A stretch of DNA of 63,606 nt from Butyrivibrio sp. INlla16 (GTDB lineage: Bacteria > Bacillota > Clostridia > Lachnospirales > Lachnospiraceae). Location of the stretch: positions 1-63,606 of the forward strand of contig NZ_FMYB01000025.1 in NCBI RefSeq assembly GCF_900104155.1, given 5' to 3'. The notes under the pieces were generated by a model. That model ran no database searches, was not told the origin of the DNA, and saw nothing but the letters and a program-made list of their open reading frames with translations. Each line of letters begins with the position of its first letter. The stretch's first letter is position 1. The position numbers and the translations under genes were made by a program. Shown piece by piece: positions 47,256 through 56,754 of the stretch.

Positions 47256-47801
47256 TCAGTATATTCTTATCTCTGGTACTTTCTCTACTATAGTCGAATA
47301 GCTTTTCTTAGGCTTATCTATATTTCTCCATTGTCCATTGGTTTTACGTTGACGAGTCACAACATGCTGAATTTTGTGAGTAGTTGTCTCAAATCTTAAC
47401 TGACCTGCAGCTGATGTTTTTCCTGGTAATGTTGCCGTTGTAGAAAGCGAAACAGCATGAGAGTCTGATACTGCAATTCCCAATTCAGCAGTGGCAGTTG
47501 CCTGAAGAACTTCAACTCCCACAGAAGCAGAGCAAGAATTTGTAATAGTAGTAGTCTCAGTCCATGAAAAAGTTACTGTGCCAGTGTTTTTCTTATCATT
47601 ACGTACCTTGCCTTTTGTTTGCCACTTCGAATATTTTGTTGTCTCACTAACTTGTCCTGATATTATGTTATCTCTTAATGGCCCTCTAAGATCGCGTCCC
47701 CTGTTAACCGTACTATGATAAGCAAGTGCATTTAAAGATCCACCATTCAATAACATTGTTACAACAAGTAACAATGCTCCAACAGTTTTTATTCTCTTCA
47801 T
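47256..47801 (-). CDS. Small secreted protein, Ser/Thr-rich beta pattern
   Basis: A 181-residue exported protein with a signal peptide (residues 1-26, ending ALAYH). The middle has a long alternating stretch rich in Ser, Thr and small residues (WTETTTITNSCSASVGVEVL through VSLSTTATLPGKTSAAGQL), with polar beta-strands on both sides. This alternation resembles the insertion loop region of aerolysin/ETX-type pore-forming proteins, but I cannot claim homology. GGGG-AAATG gives a fair ribosome site. Own terminator at 47206. It opens an AT-rich stretch that may be acquired. Confidence 0.55.
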   Translation of the reverse strand: MKRIKTVGALLLVVTMLLNGGSLNALAYHSTVNRGRDLRGPLRDNIISGQVSETTKYSKWQTKGKVRNDKKNTGTVTFSWTETTTITNSCSASVGVEVLQATATAELGIAVSDSHAVSLSTTATLPGKTSAAGQLRFETTTHKIQHVVTRQRKTNGQWRNIDKPKKSYSTIVEKVPEIRIY

Positions 47802-48175
47802 TGTACATTTCCCCTTTGCTTTTTGTTCCCCTCATTTATTCAGAATTTATTGGCCAACTTCTCCTGTTTCTTATATTACATAATTTTGAACCTTAGTGCA
47901 TTCACACTGAATTGAGTATTTTTATATATATTTCAACCATCATTTTCCCTTATTTTCCCCAGCTTTCTGCCTAATTTTGCTCATCATTCTTTCTCGATGT
48001 TGCAATATAACATATTATTAACTACTCACACAAATCTGTAATACATATAATGTAAAAAGAATCAGCCCGTTCAATTCAGGCTGACCCTCTTATAAAAAAT
48101 TTAATTATCCATAAAAAAATGTTCAAGCTAATTCATATAAAGCGATTTTACAAAAACACTAATCATTTTTCGCCA
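47802..48175. other. AT-rich intergenic stretch with one terminator
   Basis: A stem TCAGCC/GGCTGA at 48062-48084, with TTCTTTTTAC following on the minus strand, ends the upstream hypothetical gene. Nothing else was recognised in this 374-bp gap. Confidence 0.5.
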
Positions 48176-48784
48176 TCACTTAACACAACAATTTTGTATT
48201 TTTTGCCCCACATCATATTTTTTAAGTAAATCTATACTCATTGCTTCAGTCACTACCTTATGCATATCTACTTCAGTAATATCCCACTTCTTAAGACATT
48301 CCTGCCAAAAAAAGATCCAAAATATCATGATTGCTTCTTCTTTTCTATATGAATACTGCGTTGAAGATAACTCCAAATCCAAGTAAATATCTGTATTGGT
48401 CGAATGGTTATGAGTAAAATATAACTGCTTTAAGATATAATTGTAATCATCACCCTCAGCCCTAAAGCTTTTGATATCTTCCAACGTCTTATCCAATATT
48501 TCACTTATTGAACAATCATTAATCATGTGCACTACAATTGTGTTTACTAACTTATCGCTTATAATATACTTCGAAGTAAATCCTCTATATATCTCAAAAA
48601 TTAATTCTCTTATATCTTTAGTTTCAACGCTTGTGAAATCAAAAATCACCTGCTCATAAGCATATTCCCTATAACACTCCAATATTTTCTTAATATTCTT
48701 ATACGTCTTATCATCATAGCTTACTCCGTATAATAGTCCAAGTTTCTCAATCGTTTTTTTAGCTTTTGTATTCTTGTTTGTCAT
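48176..48784 (-). CDS. Hypothetical protein in an AT-rich stretch
   Basis: A 202-residue cytoplasmic protein with no recognised motif. It is mostly helical (TIEKLGLLYGVSYDD, IRELIFEIYRGFTSK) and AT-rich in codon use compared with addAB. It carries HNHST near residue 125, but no nuclease pattern around it. The ribosome site (GGGAAAAC) is weak. It follows the solute-binding protein gene by 78 nt on the same strand. Confidence 0.5.
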   Translation of the reverse strand: MTNKNTKAKKTIEKLGLLYGVSYDDKTYKNIKKILECYREYAYEQVIFDFTSVETKDIRELIFEIYRGFTSKYIISDKLVNTIVVHMINDCSISEILDKTLEDIKSFRAEGDDYNYILKQLYFTHNHSTNTDIYLDLELSSTQYSYRKEEAIMIFWIFFWQECLKKWDITEVDMHKVVTEAMSIDLLKKYDVGQKIQNCCVK

Positions 48785-48862
48785 TATGATGTTTTCCCAA
48801 CGCTTTACACCACAAGTTAGATAAAGCTTTTTTGAGTCCTTTCCTTTTCGTAATATTTTATA

Positions 48863-51058
48863 TTACCTATTTTCGCTTAAATATAGAGAAACTCTACTTT
48901 GAATTATTTCTGCCACTTCTTCCGCAGACTTCTGCTCTTCATAATAAGCTTCTGCTTCCTCGCTAATTATGTTACTTATCTCAAAGTTATATCCGCTATA
49001 TTCCGTTGCTTCTTTGATTACTTTCACCAAACAATCTACCTCTTCTTTGGAGAGTTCACCTATTTCAACAGCAACACTTCCAACATACCATTTTTTTTCA
49101 ATTTCAACTTTTTCACCATCTTCATCAATTTCATATGGCTTTTCCAACGCCCTATCTGCTAGCTCTTCAAGAACATTTTTACTGATTGGAAACTCTTGTT
49201 CCAAATTACTTTGATAATCATCCAATAGAAAAGATTTCATAAACTCCCATGCACCATCTTTATGAGCGCACGAAGCATTCATTGCAATTTGTAAGTCGGA
49301 AGACACAAAGGATTCTCCTCCATTAGATGTAGGATAGCCATTAAATACTATTTCTGATCCAAAATAGCCTTTAATAATTGCCTGATATTGGTCAAACGAA
49401 CCTATCATTTCTTCCTTTAACAATGCCTTTTTCTGCCTATAATAATCTTCGAATTTTTCGTAATCTATATCATCAAAATCCTCATATGAGGGTAGTCCTT
49501 TAACAAATTCAAGAAAAGTCATAAATTGATCAGATTCAAAGTTGCATGTTCCGTTTTTATAATCTACATATTCTCCCGATACAGAAAACAAATCGTCAGC
49601 TGAAGCCCTTGTCATTAATCCCATTCCCACTTTGGGGTCAATTCCATTTTCCAAACATTTTTCCTCATAATTTACCAATGTAACTTTTTCACTTCCAACC
49701 GCGTTTTTTGCTGCAACACATGTATTAATCGTGTAGCTCGGAATAATAGAATATATTTTCCCATCCACCTTTGTCATATCAATAATATTACTAAGATAAT
49801 CAGACATATTTATCTCTTTATCTGCACTAAAATATGAATCTAATGGCTCCAAAGCTCCTTTTTCTGAATAGTCTTCAAGCGGGATAGTATCCCCAAGAAC
49901 AATAATATCTGGTCCTTGTCCTTTTGCCATATCCAACCCTAGTTTTGCAGTACCAGTTATATAATCTGCTTCAATATTTTCATTATTTGAATAGTCAACT
50001 ATTTTTATCTTATACTTTGTATTAGCTTTATTAAATTTTGCTACTTGCTTGCTTAATGACTCCGGTACTCCATCCGTACCAATCGTAATAGTTTGTTTTG
50101 CATGAATATCTTTACCATCACTTGGCGTTAAACAAGTAAGACTATTCAGATCGCTTTCTCCATTACACATCATTAAAATCTTCCCATCATCTGCTTCACA
50201 AATATATTCAATATATGCAACATAAATATCTGATGCTCTAAAATCGCAAATATGTGTAAGTTCCTTATCGCCAATATTAAATCCACAAATTTCTTTTTGG
50301 TCATACACATAAAAATCATATGTCATCCCCGTAAATAAACCATTTCCGAGATCAAAATTATCTAATGCTACATCTTTTTCAACAAATACATTCTGATTTG
50401 AGTCAAATTGATAAAGCTTTTTCTTTTTTCCTATATTCTCAATGTAACAAATATCCCCATCTTTAGTCTTCTTTAGCATCCCTTCACTACAGTCACTTTC
50501 CTTACTGAAAGAACTCACAGAGCCACGCTCAGCCCCAGTCTCTATATCATATAATAAAAAATCTTCCTCACAGTCTAAAATTATCTCTTCTCTCTCTACT
50601 ACCTCCATAGATTGTATAATGCTTCCTTCTTCATCCAATTCAACAGGAACAGACCAAATTATATCCCCAGTATTTTCTGATTTGGAAAGCATAATATTAC
50701 CATTATCATCACAGCCCAAAAAATAAATATTGCCTTCATTGTCACAAGTAAAGTTATCTATGTATTGGTCATCCTTCTTCAAAGGCAATTCTTCTATTTT
50801 CTCCAAATCTAACGATGCCTTATAAATAGTGTCTTCCATAATATCATCATTAAACACATCTGCATGAATATAAATACTATCTTTCCCCATACATATACTT
50901 TTAACAACATATTCTGTATCAACAGGAAGCACCACGTCACTTATGTCATAGATGTTACCCTCATTTTCAAATCCAACTTCAGAAACTTTCTGTTTCGATC
51001 CACAAGCGCACAACAAGATCATCACTCCTATCATGCCATTTAGCAATCTTTTTTTCAT
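48863..51058 (-). CDS. Large extracellular solute-binding lipoprotein
   Basis: A 731-residue lipoprotein (lipobox LCAC). The first ~310 residues form repeated beta segments like a propeller sensor (NEGNIYFLGCDDNGNIML, KTKDGDICYIENIGKKKKLY). From about residue 325 a family 1 solute-binding protein follows (ITIGTDGVPESLSKQVAKFN, GQGPDIIVL, DGKIYSIIPSYT). Such fusions occur in Lachnospiraceae, often without adjacent ABC permeases, as here. GGAGG supports the ATG. The ligand may be a sugar, by family. The gene is AT-rich compared with the purine genes upstream. Confidence 0.8.
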   Translation of the reverse strand: MKKRLLNGMIGVMILLCACGSKQKVSEVGFENEGNIYDISDVVLPVDTEYVVKSICMGKDSIYIHADVFNDDIMEDTIYKASLDLEKIEELPLKKDDQYIDNFTCDNEGNIYFLGCDDNGNIMLSKSENTGDIIWSVPVELDEEGSIIQSMEVVEREEIILDCEEDFLLYDIETGAERGSVSSFSKESDCSEGMLKKTKDGDICYIENIGKKKKLYQFDSNQNVFVEKDVALDNFDLGNGLFTGMTYDFYVYDQKEICGFNIGDKELTHICDFRASDIYVAYIEYICEADDGKILMMCNGESDLNSLTCLTPSDGKDIHAKQTITIGTDGVPESLSKQVAKFNKANTKYKIKIVDYSNNENIEADYITGTAKLGLDMAKGQGPDIIVLGDTIPLEDYSEKGALEPLDSYFSADKEINMSDYLSNIIDMTKVDGKIYSIIPSYTINTCVAAKNAVGSEKVTLVNYEEKCLENGIDPKVGMGLMTRASADDLFSVSGEYVDYKNGTCNFESDQFMTFLEFVKGLPSYEDFDDIDYEKFEDYYRQKKALLKEEMIGSFDQYQAIIKGYFGSEIVFNGYPTSNGGESFVSSDLQIAMNASCAHKDGAWEFMKSFLLDDYQSNLEQEFPISKNVLEELADRALEKPYEIDEDGEKVEIEKKWYVGSVAVEIGELSKEEVDCLVKVIKEATEYSGYNFEISNIISEEAEAYYEEQKSAEEVAEIIQSRVSLYLSENR

Positions 51059-51155
51059 TTATCATATCCTCCATATTACTTGTAGTTGATAATCATTCAT
51101 CTCCCTCTATTTTTTTATTGAGCCTCACTAGTAAACCCTTAACACGCATTAAGGT

Positions 51156-51198
51156 AAAAAAAAAGCAAAATACAACGATTATTATCGTTATATTTTGC
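51156..51198 (-). terminator. Intrinsic terminator downstream of the purine operon
   Basis: A 15-bp stem with one mismatch (GCAAAATA/TATTTTGC plus AACGAT/ATCGTT) and a TATT loop; a T9 run follows on the minus strand. Confidence 0.85.
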
Positions 51199-51586
51199 AG
51201 TTAAACCATCTATACCAGTAAAAAAACTCAAGATTTACAACTTTGCGTCCATACATCACTATATGTTTGCCATAATAATAAAAAGAAATAATAAAAATAT
51301 AATTATTCATTTATCTTTTTATTCTACATATTAAGTTGCCATCCCTCATATGCGATAATTGTAATGCTCCCCCCCTAAAAAAATCAAGTCCTTTTTAACC
51401 TTATTATTCAAACCTCCTCGTTGACAATAGTCCTTGTCAAATCCCCTCGTCAAACCAGACTGGCATGCAAGCCTGGTTTGAACCATTATAAGAGCAGAGG
51501 CAAGGTCCTCATTACCTCATCCGAGTAATTAAGAACCATCCCTTGTCTGTAATTCCAGCTATTTGCTTATTATATTAAATAAAACT
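51199..51586 (-). other. Untranslated region with a chain of stem-loops, possible RNA
   Basis: Between the AICAR transformylase stop and its terminator, minus-strand reading shows four stem-loops in about 110 nt: ATTAC-TC/GAGGTAAT, GAGG/CCTC, TCAAACCAG/CTGGTTTGA (51450-51481) and TTGACAA/TTGTCAA (51421-51440). A 17-residue frame (MVLNYSDEVMRTLPLLL) precedes the larger stems but has poor ribosome-site spacing. The rest is AT-rich with nothing recognised. This may be a structured 3' UTR or a small RNA; no known family was matched. Confidence 0.4.
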
Positions 51587-52765
51587 CTAATGATGGAAGA
51601 ATCTCATGCCTGTGAATGCCATTACCATATTGTGGTCGTTAGCTGCCTGAATAACGTTGTCATCACGCACGGAACCACCGGGCTGTGCCACATATTTTAC
51701 ACCGCTCTTAGCTGCTCTCTCGATGTTATCGCCGAAGGGGAAGAACGCATCAGAGCCGAGTGCAACGTCCGTATTTTTATCAAGCCATGCACGCTTATCA
51801 GCCTCTGTGAACACTTCCGGTTTTACCTTGAAAAGATTCTGCCACTTGCCCTCTGCAAGAACGTCCATATAGTCAACACCGATATAGAGATCGATGGCAT
51901 TGTCTCTGTCTGCTCTTCTGATGTCATCAAGGAAAGGAAGCTCAAGAACCTGGGGTGACTGTCTGAGAAACCAGTTATCCGCCTTTGAGCCCGCAAGTCT
52001 TGTGCAGTGGATTCTCGACTGCTGACCTGCTCCGATACCGATTGCCTGGCCGCCCTTTACATAGCATACGGAGTTGGACTGAGTATACTTAAGTGTTATG
52101 AGAGATATCAAAAGATCCTTCTTTGCTGCATCGGTGAGGTCCTTATTGTTTGTCACGATATTTTCAAGCATCTTGTCATCAATTACGATGTCGTTGTGTC
52201 CCTGCTCAAAAGTGATTCCGAATACCTGCTTCTTCTCAAGAGCTGCGGGCTTGTAGGAGGGATCGATCTTGATTACAGCATAGTTGCCATTCTTCTTTGC
52301 CTTAAGGATTTCAAGGGCTTTTTCTGTGTAATCTGGAGCGATGATTCCGTCTGAAACCTCTCTCTTGATAAGTCTTGCGGTATCCTCATCACAGGTATCG
52401 GAAAGTGAAATGAAATCACCGAAGGATGACATTCTGTCAGCGCCTCTTGCTCTTGCATATGCGCTTGCCATAGGTGAGAGGTCGCCAAGATCCTCAACCC
52501 AGTAGATTTTCTTCTCAATATCAGTAAGGGGAAGTCCTATAGCAGCTCCTGCAGGTGATACGTGCTTAAAGGAAGTTGCTGCAGGCATTCCTGTTGCTGC
52601 CTTTAATTCTGAAACAAGCTGCCAGCCGTTAAATGCATCAAGAAGGTTAATGTAGCCGGGCTTGCCGTTTAAAACTTCTATTGGAAGGTCACTTCCATCC
52701 TCCATGAATACTCTTGAAGGTTTCTGATTCGGATTACAACCATACTTAAGTGCTAATTCTTTCAT
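51587..52765 (-). CDS. purH: Stand-alone AICAR formyltransferase (PurH C-terminal type)
   Basis: A 392-residue enzyme of purine synthesis that formylates AICAR with 10-formyl-THF. It corresponds to the transformylase part of bifunctional PurH, with the catalytic Lys-His in SFKHVSPAGAA and the segments NSVCYVKGGQAIGIGAGQQSRI and SDAFFPFGDNI. The IMP cyclohydrolase domain is absent; that step is supplied by the gene directly upstream. AAGGAG precedes the ATG. The ZTP riboswitch upstream of the pair controls it. Confidence 0.95.
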   Translation of the reverse strand: MKELALKYGCNPNQKPSRVFMEDGSDLPIEVLNGKPGYINLLDAFNGWQLVSELKAATGMPAATSFKHVSPAGAAIGLPLTDIEKKIYWVEDLGDLSPMASAYARARGADRMSSFGDFISLSDTCDEDTARLIKREVSDGIIAPDYTEKALEILKAKKNGNYAVIKIDPSYKPAALEKKQVFGITFEQGHNDIVIDDKMLENIVTNNKDLTDAAKKDLLISLITLKYTQSNSVCYVKGGQAIGIGAGQQSRIHCTRLAGSKADNWFLRQSPQVLELPFLDDIRRADRDNAIDLYIGVDYMDVLAEGKWQNLFKVKPEVFTEADKRAWLDKNTDVALGSDAFFPFGDNIERAAKSGVKYVAQPGGSVRDDNVIQAANDHNMVMAFTGMRFFHH

Positions 52766-52776
52766 CTTTTTTCTCC

Positions 52777-53484
52777 TTATTTATTTTTGTTTACAATGCG
52801 GGTTTCATATTTGCCTGTAGCGATGTCGATGTAGCGGGTGAAAAGGGAAACCTTGTTGTCTTCGTTGAGGTTATCCCATACAAGTTTTGTGAACTCGTCG
52901 ATATCGCCGGAGATTTCTACCTCTGTGGGCTCGCCTTCGTAGCTCGGAAGCGGATTGCCATCGCCCATGTAAGTGCGGATGAAATAGCCTTTTCCTGCCT
53001 TGGGATTCTCATAGGTATATGTAAATCTGAGGCATGAAGAAGGATCGTTATGGTCGCTCTTAAGAATTGACATAGAGATGTCGTACTTGCCGTCATCGAT
53101 GTGCATAAGTCCTGAAATACGAGGTGTATAGTTAGGCGCATCGGGCTCAAACTCTCTGGTTCTGAGGGACTCCTCGAAGGACTGTCCTGCCTCCATAAGG
53201 TCATAGATGGTATCTGTCTGATCACCGTTTGTCACAATTGTGTACTCACCGCGCACGCGAACAGGTGCATAGATGATAAGGCTGGGATCCTCAAGCTTTG
53301 CGGGATCGAAAGCTTCTGTGCGAATGCCCTCTCCCTCTGTAACAAACACTCTGTTTCTGCTGTTCTCGCTTCTGCCCATGATGAAGTAAGCAGTAACAGC
53401 GTACTTTCCATCGGCACTTGTGCCAATCACAATGCCGCGCCCCGGATAAGAATTTGAGCTAAGTTCTGTTGCAAGATTTACCAT
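52777..53484 (-). CDS. purO: IMP cyclohydrolase, PurO type
   Basis: A 235-residue enzyme that closes the ring of FAICAR to give IMP, the last step of purine synthesis. It matches the archaeal-type PurO family, seen in many Clostridia, at NLATELSSNSYPGRGIVIG, YFIMGRSENSRNRVF and the late NPLPSYEGEPTEV region. It is placed 11 nt before the AICAR formyltransferase, so the two separate proteins replace bifunctional PurH. CGGAGG precedes the ATG, 20-30 nt after the riboswitch terminator. Confidence 0.93.
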   Translation of the reverse strand: MVNLATELSSNSYPGRGIVIGTSADGKYAVTAYFIMGRSENSRNRVFVTEGEGIRTEAFDPAKLEDPSLIIYAPVRVRGEYTIVTNGDQTDTIYDLMEAGQSFEESLRTREFEPDAPNYTPRISGLMHIDDGKYDISMSILKSDHNDPSSCLRFTYTYENPKAGKGYFIRTYMGDGNPLPSYEGEPTEVEISGDIDEFTKLVWDNLNEDNKVSLFTRYIDIATGKYETRIVNKNK

Positions 53485-53508
53485 AAAAACCTCCGTTTTA
53501 TATAAAAT

Positions 53509-53615
53509 AAAAACCGCCTGAGCATACCATTACAAACGGTTGCCCAGGCGGTCGACATTCAAAATATTTTCGCACTCCCCTGTGGTTACCCACATATCCG
53601 CCAGTTGTGCGACAC
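53509..53615 (-). promoter_or_regulatory. ZTP (ZMP) riboswitch with terminator
   Basis: Read on the minus strand: P1 pairs TCGCAC (53607-53612) with GTGCGA (53570-53575) around ACTGGCGG and the TGTGG-GTAA-CCACA hairpin and GGGGAG. The invariant CCGCCTGGGCA block follows (53541-53551). A terminator (CAGGCGG pairing back into the CCGCCTG block, then TTTTTATTTT) overlaps it. Rising AICAR phosphates (ZMP/ZTP) should open the terminator and switch on the two genes that consume AICAR. Confidence 0.92.
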
Positions 53616-53668
53616 ACATACTTTAAACTAAAATCGCGCCAAATGCAATTGGTGTTTTTCAACAAAAA

Positions 53669-55057
53669 TTATACTTCCGGAATAGCGTCTTCGGGAATCG
53701 GGCAGACATACCCGCTCTTCGTGCGCTCCGCAAACTCTTTTGCAGCTTCATCAAGAATATTTTTATCTTCAAAAATATCGATAGCCGCAGCACACAAAAC
53801 CTTGCCCGCATGAACTGCTGCCTTATATCCTATCGAAGATCCGGCACAGGAAACATTCTGCCAGCTGTGTCCGGGACACCCGTCAGGCCAGGCTGTAACA
53901 CGAATCTGTGCTGTCGGAACATTCCAGCTCACATCCCCGACATCGGTTGAAGTTGGCTCAAACGCCTCGCCCATAAAATGCGGACAAAGGGCCACATTCA
54001 TGCCGTTCCCATCAGGCTCAAAGGTCTTTGAAAGAGCACTCGCAAACTCGAGTTCCTCCTCATTGAAGGTCGGCACCCCAATTTCTTCGAAATTCTTATA
54101 TAGCACTTTTTCCAGCGCGCGGTTCGTCACAGTATCCGACATGCCATCAACAAACTTCCTGACAAAAGTCGTCTCGGTCATTAGCGCCGCACCCTCCGCG
54201 ATCTTATCTACACGCTTTTGAAGCTCCACCGCCTCCGCCACGTGATTGGATCGAACCATATACAGCACCTTCGCATTGGGCTGAACCACGTTAGGACTCA
54301 CTCCGCCCGCATCGGTTATCGCATAGTGCACCCGCGCCTTGTCGCTTATATGTTCTCGTAAAAACTGAACGCCGATATTCATCAATTCTACCGCGTCCAG
54401 TGCACTTCTTCCCTTTTCAGGGGCACCGGAGGCATGGGATGCTATTCCATGAAAAGTGTACTCCACCTGTATGCAGGAATTCGACGATCCCGTAACAACC
54501 TCGTTACTGTCAGCGGGATGCCAGGTCAACGCAGCATCCAGATTTTTCCATTCGCCATCTCTTGCCATGAAAGCCTTGGAGGCGCAGCCCTCCTCACCGG
54601 GACAGCCGTAGAGGATTACAGTACCGACTTCTGCTGCCTGTTTATCTTCAGCATTCTTCAATCGTTCCTCAAGATACTTCTTTATTCCGATTGCTGCCGC
54701 CAGAGCTCCCGCTCCCAGAAGGTTATGACCGCAGCCATGTCCTGATCCGCCCTGCTCTATCGGTTTTTCCTCAAGTGAAGCAGCCTGCTGTGAAAGCCCG
54801 GATAGCGCATCATACTCCGCCAGAATTCCGATCACCGGCTTCCCGCTTCCAAAGCTCGCCTTGAAAGCTGTGGGAATTTTGCAGATTCCCTTCTCCACCG
54901 CAAAGCCTTCCTTCTCACATACCTCACAATACAAATCGCACGACTTATACTCTTTCAGAGACAGCTCCGCGTACTCCCAAATACGCCCCGCCACCTCTCG
55001 AATAAGGTCACTCTTACCTTCAATTTCATTAATTGCTTTTTTCTTTATATCAATCAT
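53669..55057 (-). CDS. M20-family amidohydrolase (AbgB-like)
   Basis: A 462-residue dinuclear-metal hydrolase related to subunit B of p-aminobenzoyl-glutamate hydrolase and other aminoacyl amidases. Metal-binding motifs are [14 protein letters not shown] and YGCPGEEG; the dimerisation lid ([21 protein letters not shown]) is present. Its ATG overlaps the stop of the ABC ATPase gene (ATGA), so it is translated together with the importer. This suggests it cleaves an imported N-acylated amino acid or dipeptide-like compound, which is inference. No AbgA-like partner is visible. Confidence 0.88.
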   Translation of the reverse strand: MIDIKKKAINEIEGKSDLIREVAGRIWEYAELSLKEYKSCDLYCEVCEKEGFAVEKGICKIPTAFKASFGSGKPVIGILAEYDALSGLSQQAASLEEKPIEQGGSGHGCGHNLLGAGALAAAIGIKKYLEERLKNAEDKQAAEVGTVILYGCPGEEGCASKAFMARDGEWKNLDAALTWHPADSNEVVTGSSNSCIQVEYTFHGIASHASGAPEKGRSALDAVELMNIGVQFLREHISDKARVHYAITDAGGVSPNVVQPNAKVLYMVRSNHVAEAVELQKRVDKIAEGAALMTETTFVRKFVDGMSDTVTNRALEKVLYKNFEEIGVPTFNEEELEFASALSKTFEPDGNGMNVALCPHFMGEAFEPTSTDVGDVSWNVPTAQIRVTAWPDGCPGHSWQNVSCAGSSIGYKAAVHAGKVLCAAAIDIFEDKNILDEAAKEFAERTKSGYVCPIPEDAIPEV

Positions 55058-55830
55058 AATACTTTGCTCAGGAATTCCTTAAGGCGCAGGTGATTGGGGT
55101 GGTTGAAAATCTCATCGGGAGAGCCCTGCTCAAGGAGCTTACCGTCAGCCATGAAAAGCACACGGTTACCCACTTCGCGTGCAAAGCCCATCTCGTGAGT
55201 TACCACAACCATCGTCATACCCTCGTCTGCCAGCTGCTTCATAACATCAAGAACCTCGCCGACCATCTCCGGATCCAGAGCGGAAGTGGGCTCATCAAAC
55301 AACATAACTTCGGGCTCCATCATAAGTGCCCTAACAATAGCTATACGCTGCTTCTGACCGCCTGAGAGCTGAATCGGATAAGCGTCTGCCCTGTCAAAAA
55401 GACCTACGCGCCCCAAAAGATCGTACGCCTTTTTCTTTGCCACATCCTCCGGCATATGCTTAACCTTAACAGGTGCGAGAATCATATTCTCCATAATTGT
55501 CTTGTGCGGGAAAAGATTGAAATGCTGGAAAACCATTCCCATCTTCTGCCTGTGAAGATCCATATTTACCTTCACCCACTTACCATTTTCATCTTTATAT
55601 TTCTTCTTGGTGATATCGACATTATCAAAAATAATTGCACCGCCCGTGGGCTCCTCGAGGAGATTCAATGAGCGAAGAAAAGTCGATTTGCCGCTTCCCG
55701 AAGGTCCTATAACAACCATGACATCGCCCTTATCAATGTCAACGGTCACACCGTCGAGAGCCTTGATTTTTCCGAAATTATAATGTTTTTCAAGATTTGT
55801 AATCTGTATAAGCTTATCTCTTGTCTCCAC
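55054..55830 (-). CDS. Amino acid ABC transporter ATP-binding protein
   Basis: A 258-residue ATPase of the GlnQ/HisP group that drives import. Walker [10 protein letters not shown], signature LSGGQKQR and Walker [13 protein letters not shown] are intact, followed by the switch histidine in VVTHEMG. An insertion of about 20 residues ([16 protein letters not shown]) after the first beta-sheet lobe is common in this subgroup in Firmicutes. The start overlaps the permease gene by 17 nt and its stop overlaps the hydrolase start. Confidence 0.95.
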   Translation of the reverse strand: METRDKLIQITNLEKHYNFGKIKALDGVTVDIDKGDVMVVIGPSGSGKSTFLRSLNLLEEPTGGAIIFDNVDITKKKYKDENGKWVKVNMDLHRQKMGMVFQHFNLFPHKTIMENMILAPVKVKHMPEDVAKKKAYDLLGRVGLFDRADAYPIQLSGGQKQRIAIVRALMMEPEVMLFDEPTSALDPEMVGEVLDVMKQLADEGMTMVVVTHEMGFAREVGNRVLFMADGKLLEQGSPDEIFNHPNHLRLKEFLSKVL

Positions 55831-56602
55831 GGCTCATCCTCCTTTCGAAATATGCGATTACCTTACTTGTAGGGAAGCACAGGCAGAAATAAATTGCCGT
55901 TGCCACAAGCAAAGGCTCGATAATAATGAAGGTTGCACCGCGCACAGCGTTAACCGCAGACATAATATCCTGAACGCCGATGGTATAGGTTATCGCTGAC
56001 TCCTTGATGATAACAACGAACTCATTCGCAATCGCAGGAAGAATATTCTTTATCGCCTGCGGAAGAATGATATATTTCATATTCTGGAACTGGCTCATAC
56101 CAAGAGATCTCGCAGCCTCAGTCTGACCGCCGTCGATCGACTGAATACCGGATCTCATGATCTCGCACAGGTATGCACCAGAGTTCATACCAAGAGCCAC
56201 AACTCCGGGGAAAAATCGCTCGAATTTAATGAATCCAAGAAATGTAAAATTGGGAAGTTCTATGAGCGCTCCGAATACGCCATAATAGATGATCGCCACC
56301 TGAACGATAACGGGAGTCGATCTCAAAATCTCAACGTAAGCAGTCGCAAGGAAGCTTATCGGATTAAACTTTCCGATTGTAACACCGATTCCTTTCTCCT
56401 TCTGATGTCCATCCTTATCGAGCCCAAGAAATGCAAGAGGATAGAACTTGGTCATTCTCATTGCCGAAAGAATAAGTGCCAGCACGAAACCGATGGCCAC
56501 GGTGAAAAGTGAAAGCATGATCGTTACCGCCATGCCCTGCCAGAATAGTGAAGCATAAGGTGAGATTTTTGAAAAATTCTCAATTTGTATAAAACTGTCC
56601 AT
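55814..56602 (-). CDS. Amino acid ABC transporter permease
   Basis: A 262-residue membrane protein of the HisM/GlnP type with about five spans and the EAA loop ([21 protein letters not shown]). The segment [20 protein letters not shown] matches the family. It forms the channel with the ATPase and receives substrate from the binding protein. A hairpin lies between it and the binding-protein gene, which would make the binding protein more abundant. A short cytoplasmic insertion ([10 protein letters not shown]) is present near residue 65. Confidence 0.93.
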   Translation of the reverse strand: MDSFIQIENFSKISPYASLFWQGMAVTIMLSLFTVAIGFVLALILSAMRMTKFYPLAFLGLDKDGHQKEKGIGVTIGKFNPISFLATAYVEILRSTPVIVQVAIIYYGVFGALIELPNFTFLGFIKFERFFPGVVALGMNSGAYLCEIMRSGIQSIDGGQTEAARSLGMSQFQNMKYIILPQAIKNILPAIANEFVVIIKESAITYTIGVQDIMSAVNAVRGATFIIIEPLLVATAIYFCLCFPTSKVIAYFERRMSRGDKR

Positions 56603-56695
56603 AACGTACTTTTATCTCCGAAATTATGTTAATGTGTCATTTCTAATATATCATAAAACGCGGCTGAAAATGCAGAACATTTCCGCAAAATTAAA

Positions 56696-56726
56696 CGAAC
56701 CCGGAAACATGACATCTCCGGGTTCG
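56696..56726 (-). terminator. Partial terminator between binding protein and permease genes
   Basis: A 9-bp stem (CGAACCCGG/CCGGGTTCG) with a 13-nt loop; TTTAATTTT follows on the minus strand. The downstream genes share the operon, so readthrough is expected. Confidence 0.65.
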
Positions 56727-56754
56727 CATGTATATTTTACAATCCGATCAATAA

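Noticed and set aside
53509..53615. THF riboswitch
   Set aside because: The CCGCCTGGGCA block with the GGGGAG and P1 arrangement fits the ZTP class and not the THF class.
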